Assembly (NCBI RefSeq): GCF_039543385.1
Contig: NZ_BAABJQ010000001.1
Span: forward strand, 526,858 to 590,857
Length of the DNA stretch: 64,000 nt
DNA from: Rugosimonospora acidiphila
GTDB lineage: Bacteria; Actinomycetota; Actinomycetes; Mycobacteriales; Micromonosporaceae
Direction: 5' to 3'
Shown here: piece by piece, positions 59,726 through 64,000 of the stretch
Layout of the letters: the number at the start of each line of letters is the position of its first letter
How positions within the stretch are numbered: the first letter of the stretch is position 1
Position numbers and translations under genes: made by a program
Notes under the pieces: generated by a model
What the model was told of the DNA's origin: nothing
Seen by the model: the letters and a program-made list of their open reading frames with translations, nothing else
Database searches by the model: none

Positions 59726-60256
59726 TCAGGCCACGCCCCTGCTCTCGGGTTCCTTGCTCTTGGGGGCGTTGATCTCGTGGCCATTGATCTCATGGGCGTT
59801 TCTTCCGTGGCCGTTGCTCCGGTGGCCGGGCTCCTCGTCGGCGACGACGGAGTCGACGTCCTCCAGGACCAGCGCCTCCTCGGCCGCGCGGCGGGTCACC
59901 CGCGAGGCCAGCCAGCCGACGACCAGGCCGGTCACCGCGCCGGCGGCGATCCATTCCCACTGGATCGGCGCCCGGCGCCCGGCGAGCGCGTCCATCGCCG
60001 CGGCGGCTCGCCGCCGACTTTCGTTCATCGCCGACCCGATCCGGTCGCCCGCCGAACCCAGCCGTTCGCCCGCCGTACCGAGCCGGTCGCCGGCCTCGTC
60101 GGCCAGGTCGAGGCCGCGGTGGGCCAGGCCCACGCCGCGGTGGACCAGCGATTTCGCGCCGTGCCCGCCCGCCTCGACCGCGGCGACCAACTCGTGGAAC
60201 GCCTCCGTGGTGACGCGTTCCGCTTCCCGGGTCCGTCCACCCCACTGGCTGCCCAT
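59726..60256 (-). CDS. Unknown protein with amphipathic repeats and one membrane helix
   Basis: A 176-residue protein that I cannot assign to a named family. Residues 40-80 form an amphipathic helix of repeated heptad-like units (DRLGTAGERLGSAGDRIGSA). One transmembrane helix follows (WIAAGAVTGLVVGWLASRV, about 110-128) and a hydrophilic C-tail with four copies of a five-residue unit (EINGH type). The layout recalls YtxH-like stress proteins. The ATG at 60256 has GGAGG eight nt upstream. Confidence 0.7.
   Translation of the reverse strand: MGSQWGGRTREAERVTTEAFHELVAAVEAGGHGAKSLVHRGVGLAHRGLDLADEAGDRLGTAGERLGSAGDRIGSAMNESRRRAAAAMDALAGRRAPIQWEWIAAGAVTGLVVGWLASRVTRRAAEEALVLEDVDSVVADEEPGHRSNGHGRNAHEINGHEINAPKSKEPESRGVA
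59769..59828 (-). repeat. Four 15-bp tandem copies in the C-tail of the preceding protein
   Basis: TTGATCTCGTGGCCA, TTGATCTCATGGGCG, TTTCTTCCGTGGCCG and TTGCTCCGGTGGCCG, in frame, encode NGHGR/NAHEI/NGHEI-type pentapeptides. Confidence 0.8.
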
Positions 60257-60381
60257 CAAGGACACCTCCCGCGCATCGGCCTGTCGACAGCGTTGTTTTC
60301 GCGATGTCTGAGTGCCCCCGCGGCGGCTCCGGCAAACTGCACGGGTTTGTCGGCGCGGCCCGAGTGGGTACGGGCTCACTC

Positions 60382-61155
60382 ATGGCCGTTGATACGCCCG
60401 TCCGCACCGGGCCGCCCGCCGCCGACCCCGACCGCAGGCTGATCTACACCGGCCTGGTGATCCTGCTGGCGCTGCTGCTCACGGCGGTCATGCTGGCCGT
60501 GGTGACCGTCGTGGTGCGCCACCGGGGCGGCCCGTCCGGAAGCGGCCACACGGTGTCCGCGCCGCTGGACGGCCGGCACGAGGCCCGACTCGACCTGGCA
60601 TCGGGCGTGACGCTGGTGACGGTACGCGGCGGCGACCTCGGCGACCGGCTGTACCGGATCACCACCCCGGACGGCTCCGGCGCGGTACCGAGGACCACCG
60701 ACCAGGACGGTTCGGTACTGGTGGGTCTGTCCGGCGCACCGGGAGGCGGTGGGCCGGCGGCCGTCACGGTGCTGCTCAGCTCCCGGGTCACCTGGCAGCT
60801 CCGGCTCGCCGGCGGCGCCGACCAGGCCCGCCTCGACCTGCGTGGCGCCCCGATCTCCGGGGTGGACCTCGCCAGCGGCGTGTCCAGCGTCGAGCTGTGG
60901 CTTCCCCGACCCAGCGGCACGGTCACGGTGCGGGAGGGTGGCGGGGCGAGCGAGTTCGCGGTACACGCCCCGGCCGGCGTTCCGGTCCAGGTGCGGGTGA
61001 CCGGCGGTGCGGCTCGGGCCAGCATCGACGGGGTGGTGCACTCCGGCGTGTCCGGGAACACCGTGTACCCGGCGGACGGCTGGAACTCCGCAACCGACCG
61101 GTACGAGTTGGACGCGGTCGGCGGCCTGTCGCAGCTGAGCGTGGACCGCTCCTGA
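60382..61155 (+). CDS. Membrane-anchored protein with beta-rich extracytoplasmic domain
   Basis: A 257-residue protein with one N-terminal transmembrane helix (LVILLALLLTAVMLAVVTVVV, given here in part: LLALLLTAVMLAVVTVVV) and an external domain of many short beta strands (EARLDLASGVTLVTVRGGD, RLDLRGAPISGVDLASG). It resembles DUF4097/adhesin-like repeat folds, as in the PspC/LiaF-type protein at 15 kb. Its function is unknown. The start at 60382 is uncertain; in-frame GTG 60364 and ATG 60304 would add 6 or 26 residues, and no strong Shine-Dalgarno decides. Confidence 0.72.
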   Translation: MAVDTPVRTGPPAADPDRRLIYTGLVILLALLLTAVMLAVVTVVVRHRGGPSGSGHTVSAPLDGRHEARLDLASGVTLVTVRGGDLGDRLYRITTPDGSGAVPRTTDQDGSVLVGLSGAPGGGGPAAVTVLLSSRVTWQLRLAGGADQARLDLRGAPISGVDLASGVSSVELWLPRPSGTVTVREGGGASEFAVHAPAGVPVQVRVTGGAARASIDGVVHSGVSGNTVYPADGWNSATDRYELDAVGGLSQLSVDRS

Positions 61156-61178
61156 GCCGCCCGTTCGCGGGTGGCGGC
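61156..61178. terminator. Hairpin between two convergent envelope genes
   Basis: GCCGCCCG, TTCG loop, CGGGTGGCGGC with one bulged base, directly after the stop of the beta-rich protein gene and 28 nt from the end of the convergent lipoprotein gene. Confidence 0.55.
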
Positions 61179-61205
61179 GACCGAATGGCGGCCGTCTGCT
61201 TTGTG

Positions 61206-61940
61206 CTACTTCGTCTGCCTCGGGCGCTTGTCAATGGTCGCGGCGTCGCTCGGCAGCGCGAACGCGTCCGCGGCGACCGTGCTCTCGTACTGGCTGAGGG
61301 TGACGTCGATCGTGTTGCCGGCGACCGTGCCCTCGAAGCTGCCGAGCAGCCCGTCCGTGGTGATGCACGCGCTGAAGCTGGTCGACGGCGCGTTGCTCAG
61401 GTTGCTCACGTCCAGGCACGTCGCGTGCTCGCCGGACAGCGTCGTGTCGTGCTGGGTCACCATCGTGTCGTCGTCCAGCGCGACGGCGCCGAACAGGCTG
61501 ATCACCATGGCCGGCGCGATCAGCCCCCGGCTGCCGATCTGCGACAGCAACGCGGTGGTGGGATCGCCCAGCGGCGACGGCGGCGGGGTCAGGGTGCAGG
61601 TGGTGGAGCGGGACTGGGTGCGGCAGTCGGCGGTCTCCTCGGGGGTGAGCACCAGCTTGCCGGCCGGGTAGGTGTACGCCGCCCGCACCGGATCCTGGGC
61701 CTGGGCGATCGTCGCGCTGGCGCCGCGGGGCAGCGAGTAGGTGGCCGTATAGGTCAGCGAACCGGCGCTGGACATCCGGCTGGCGAGATCATCTACCAGC
61801 TGTGCCCGACTGCTGAGTTGTTGCCCGTCGCCGACCGCGCCACAGGCGGTCATCGACATCCCGGTCGAGACGGCGACCAGCGTGCAGGCGACTGCGGCGA
61901 AGGTACGTCGAGCGCGGAGCGATTGCGGCGCGAGACGCAT
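61206..61940 (-). CDS. Putative lipoprotein of unknown function
   Basis: A 244-residue exported lipoprotein. A charged start and hydrophobic stretch lead to the lipobox MTAC near residue 33. The mature part is Ser/Thr/Ala-rich with two paired cysteine sites (CRTQSRSTTC and CLDVSNLS...CITTDG) that may form disulfides. It is compatible with the LppX/LprG-like or DUF-type actinobacterial lipoproteins that carry lipids, but I cannot confirm that. The ATG at 61940 follows a GAGG-type site. eno is divergent from it. Confidence 0.75.
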   Translation of the reverse strand: MRLAPQSLRARRTFAAVACTLVAVSTGMSMTACGAVGDGQQLSSRAQLVDDLASRMSSAGSLTYTATYSLPRGASATIAQAQDPVRAAYTYPAGKLVLTPEETADCRTQSRSTTCTLTPPPSPLGDPTTALLSQIGSRGLIAPAMVISLFGAVALDDDTMVTQHDTTLSGEHATCLDVSNLSNAPSTSFSACITTDGLLGSFEGTVAGNTIDVTLSQYESTVAADAFALPSDAATIDKRPRQTK

Positions 61941-62157
61941 GGCCTAAGCCTCGCCGCTGATCTGGCCCAACGGCAACTCTATTGCTAATCCGGGCCGAAT
62001 TATCCCTGATAATCCCACTCGCCGCCGGCCCGGGAGGCGGTGCTCTGGTGCGCGATCCTGCTCGATAGTCTCGGCAGAGCGGGCACACGTGCCCGCCCGA
62101 CCTCGGCGCGCACCGTCGCGGGCCCTAGGTGATCGACAAGAGGAGAGCGAGGCCAGA

Positions 62158-63441
62158 GTGGCCACCATCGAGGCAATCGTCGCCCGGGAGATTCTCGACT
62201 CGCGGGGAAACCCGACCGTTGAGGTCGAGATCGGGCTCGACGACGGTACCATCGCCCGCGCCGCCGTCCCGTCCGGCGCCTCCACCGGCGCCTTCGAGGC
62301 GCTCGAACTGCGCGATGGGGACAAGGACCGGTACCTGGGCAAGGGTGTCCAGAAGGCGGTCGACAACATCGAGGAGAAGATCTTCCCCGAGCTGGTCGGC
62401 TACGACGTGACCGATCAGCGGGCGATCGACCAGAAGATGCTTGATGTGGACGGCACGCCCGACAAGTCCGAGCTGGGCGCCAACGCCATCCTCGGCGTCT
62501 CCCTGGCCGTGGCGAAGGCCGGCGCCAACTCGTCCAGCCTGAGCCTGTTCCGGTACCTGGGCGGCCCGAACGCCCACCTGCTGCCGGTACCGATGATGAA
62601 CATCCTCAACGGCGGGGCGCACGCCGACTCGAACGTCGACATCCAGGAGTTCATGATCGCGCCGATCGGCGCGCCGGACTTCCGGGAGGCAGTGCGCAGC
62701 GGTGCCGAGGTGTACCACGCACTCAAGGGCGTACTGAAGAAGCAGGGCCTGTCCACCGGCCTGGGCGACGAGGGCGGCTTCGCGCCCAGCCTGCCGCACA
62801 ACGCCGCCGCCCTGGACCTGATCGGCGAGGCGGTCGGCATCGCGGGGTACGAGCTGGGCAAGGACATCGTGCTCGCGCTCGACGTCGCGGCCACGGAATT
62901 CTTCTCCGACGGCGCCTACACCTTCGAGGGTTCGGCCAAGTCGGCCGACGAGATGATCAGCTACTACGCCAAGCTGGTCGAGTCCTACCCGATCGTGTCC
63001 ATCGAGGACCCGCTGGCCGAGGAGGACTGGGCCGGCTGGGCCGCGATGACCGCGCAGCTCGGTGACCGGATCCAGATCGTCGGCGACGACCTCTTCGTGA
63101 CCAACCCGACCCGCATCGCCCGCGGCATCGCCGAGCGCGCCGCCAACGCGGTGCTGGTGAAGGTGAACCAGATCGGTTCGCTGACCGAGACGCTCGACGC
63201 CGTCGAGCTGGCGCACCGGGCCGGATTCCGGACCATGATGAGCCACCGCTCCGGCGAGACCGAGGACACCACCATCGCCGACCTCGCGGTCGCGGTGGGC
63301 AGTGGCCAGATCAAGACCGGCGCGCCGGCCCGCTCCGAGCGGGTCGCCAAGTACAACCAGCTGCTGCGCATCGAGGAGGAGCTGGGCGACGCGGCGCGGT
63401 ACGCCGGCGCCGGCGCGTTCCCGAGGTACCGTAACCAGTGA
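62158..63441 (+). CDS. eno: Enolase
   Basis: Glycolytic enzyme converting 2-phosphoglycerate to PEP. The 427-residue length is standard. Motifs are AREILDSRGNPTVEVE and SGASTGAFEALELRDGD (mobile loop). Further motifs are GLGDEGGFAP with the catalytic Glu, VGDDLFVTNPTRI with the metal Asp, KVNQIGSLTET with the catalytic Lys and SHRSGETED. The GTG at 62158 gives the family N-terminus; GAGG is six nt upstream and a longer GAGGAGAG further up. Two strong hairpins follow. ftsB comes next, as in most actinomycetes. Confidence 0.98.
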   Translation: MATIEAIVAREILDSRGNPTVEVEIGLDDGTIARAAVPSGASTGAFEALELRDGDKDRYLGKGVQKAVDNIEEKIFPELVGYDVTDQRAIDQKMLDVDGTPDKSELGANAILGVSLAVAKAGANSSSLSLFRYLGGPNAHLLPVPMMNILNGGAHADSNVDIQEFMIAPIGAPDFREAVRSGAEVYHALKGVLKKQGLSTGLGDEGGFAPSLPHNAAALDLIGEAVGIAGYELGKDIVLALDVAATEFFSDGAYTFEGSAKSADEMISYYAKLVESYPIVSIEDPLAEEDWAGWAAMTAQLGDRIQIVGDDLFVTNPTRIARGIAERAANAVLVKVNQIGSLTETLDAVELAHRAGFRTMMSHRSGETEDTTIADLAVAVGSGQIKTGAPARSERVAKYNQLLRIEEELGDAARYAGAGAFPRYRNQ

Positions 63442-63448
63442 TTCCGTG

Positions 63449-63473
63449 GCCGGCCGGTGATTCACCGGCCGGC
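63449..63473 (+). terminator. First terminator hairpin after eno
   Basis: GCCGGCCGGTGA, one central T, TCACCGGCCGGC: a perfect 12-base dyad eight nt past the eno stop. Confidence 0.85.
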
Positions 63474-63498
63474 ACGGCGTTCATTGGCACTGATCGTG

Positions 63499-63522
63499 GC
63501 CGGCCGGCGCGAGCCGGCCGGC
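63499..63522 (+). terminator. Second terminator hairpin after eno
   Basis: GCCGGCCGGC, loop GCGA, GCCGGCCGGC: ten perfect pairs with nearly the same stem as the hairpin 25 nt upstream, making a tandem terminator. Confidence 0.8.
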
Positions 63523-63679
63523 ATCCCGGGCGGCATGGCCGATCGGGGTGCCGGCCAACCGGCACCGCGAGGACCGGGACGGTCTGATCCGTCGAGGCCG
63601 GCGGCGCTCGGCGGCGGATCCGAGCAGCGCCGCGAGCCGCTGAACGGCGGGCTTGGCGTTGAGATCGGGGGAGGCAGGC

Positions 63680-64000
63680 ATGACGCAGCCGCGTCGCACT
63701 CCGGGTCGGGGCGGGCAGTCCCGACGCGGCGGGGCCGGCCGCGGTGCCGGCACCCCCCGATCCACCCGCGGGGCGGCGCCCCGCACGGGTGTCGGCCGTA
63801 CCGCGTCGAACCGGGCCACGCCGCTGGGCTCCACCGACCGGGTGCGGGCCGTGCCGGCCAGATCGGCGGCGGCCGACCCCGGCCGCTCCGCCTCGCGGCC
63901 GGCCAGCGCGCGCCGGGCCGCCGCGGCCGGCGCCGCCTGGCGCACCCGGGCGCCGCAGCCACACCCGTTGACCGGCCGGGCCACCCTGCTGGTCCTGGTG
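63680..64000 (+). CDS. ftsB: Septum formation initiator (FtsB/DivIC-like), 5' part
   Basis: The frame is open to the right edge; 107 residues are visible. They are a long, basic, disordered N-terminal extension rich in Arg, Ala, Gly and Pro (MTQPRRTPGRGGQ...), ending at the start of a hydrophobic helix (RATLLVLV). In actinomycetes the gene directly behind eno encodes an FtsB/DivIC-type division protein with just such a tail before its membrane helix and coiled coil. The identification rests on synteny and this layout because the conserved part is outside the window. GGGGGAGG lies six nt before the ATG. Confidence 0.75.
   Translation, partial: MTQPRRTPGRGGQSRRGGAGRGAGTPRSTRGAAPRTGVGRTASNRATPLGSTDRVRAVPARSAAADPGRSASRPASARRAAAAGAAWRTRAPQPHPLTGRATLLVLV

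Overview
The window is about 72-75% GC by eye, densely coded on both strands, with many GTG and a few TTG starts. It reads as ordinary chromosomal backbone of a filamentous actinomycete. Gene order such as guaB-guaB3-choD-guaA, pcrA-M23 peptidase-icmB-sucCD-perM-purN-purH and ppc/mfd-SurA-like-mazG-eno-ftsB, together with the PspC/LiaF-type envelope genes, double-Nudix proteins and the mdh-icd pair, points to Micromonosporales (Micromonosporaceae) as the best guess. No integrase, transposase, phage gene, CRISPR array, rRNA or tRNA was seen.

Layout. 1-10.0 kb: tail of a LuxR-type regulator, a DUF5319 gene, then the GMP block guaB, guaB3, a choD-like GMC oxidoreductase and guaA, interrupted by a LysR/cupin/hemerythrin group and a DUF72 gene. 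10.2-15 kb: two adjacent proteins with two Nudix domains each, then phospholipid genes pssA and psd facing each other, psd carrying an extra N-terminal Rossmann-like domain. 14.8-19.3 kb: a divergent envelope-stress module of PspC/LiaF-type protein, small membrane protein, PspC-containing histidine kinase and NarL-type regulator. 19.4-24.1 kb: PIG-L deacetylase, chorismate mutase, two membrane proteins, pcrA. 24.3-32.2 kb: M23-family protein, icmB, sucCD, perM, purN-purH. 32.2-36.8 kb: peptide-type ABC importer with only one ATPase. 37.2-39.5 kb: mdh, icd. 39.9-46.9 kb: the most accessory-looking part, with an S51 peptidase/CysRS-tail fusion, alpha/beta hydrolase, glycosyltransferase, sulfotransferase, MazEF-like pair, an APS kinase with a degraded ATP-sulfurylase domain, and a 51-residue acidic peptide. 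47-64 kb: ppc, mfd, SurA-like lipoprotein, mazG, EamA exporter with a MocR regulator, DUF885 peptidase, three envelope/unknown proteins, eno and the start of ftsB.

The genes make central pathways: GMP and late purine synthesis (guaAB, purN, purH), TCA and anaplerotic steps (sucCD, mdh, icd, ppc), glycolysis (eno), phosphatidylethanolamine (pssA, psd), repair (pcrA, mfd, mazG) and division/envelope upkeep (perM, ftsB, PspC module). The 42-46 kb group looks like a small sulfation locus: PAPS supply plus sulfotransferase plus glycosyltransferase.

Two structural themes run through the window. First, short tandem duplications (6-38 bp units, 2-6 copies) are unusually frequent. Inside genes the units are multiples of three and sit in linkers; outside genes the units are often not multiples of three and several copy the end of a gene including its stop codon (psd, the PIG-L gene, the APS kinase gene) or the start of a gene (purN). 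Second, many genes have a TANNNT box 6-8 nt before the start codon and no ribosome binding site, so leaderless transcripts appear common.
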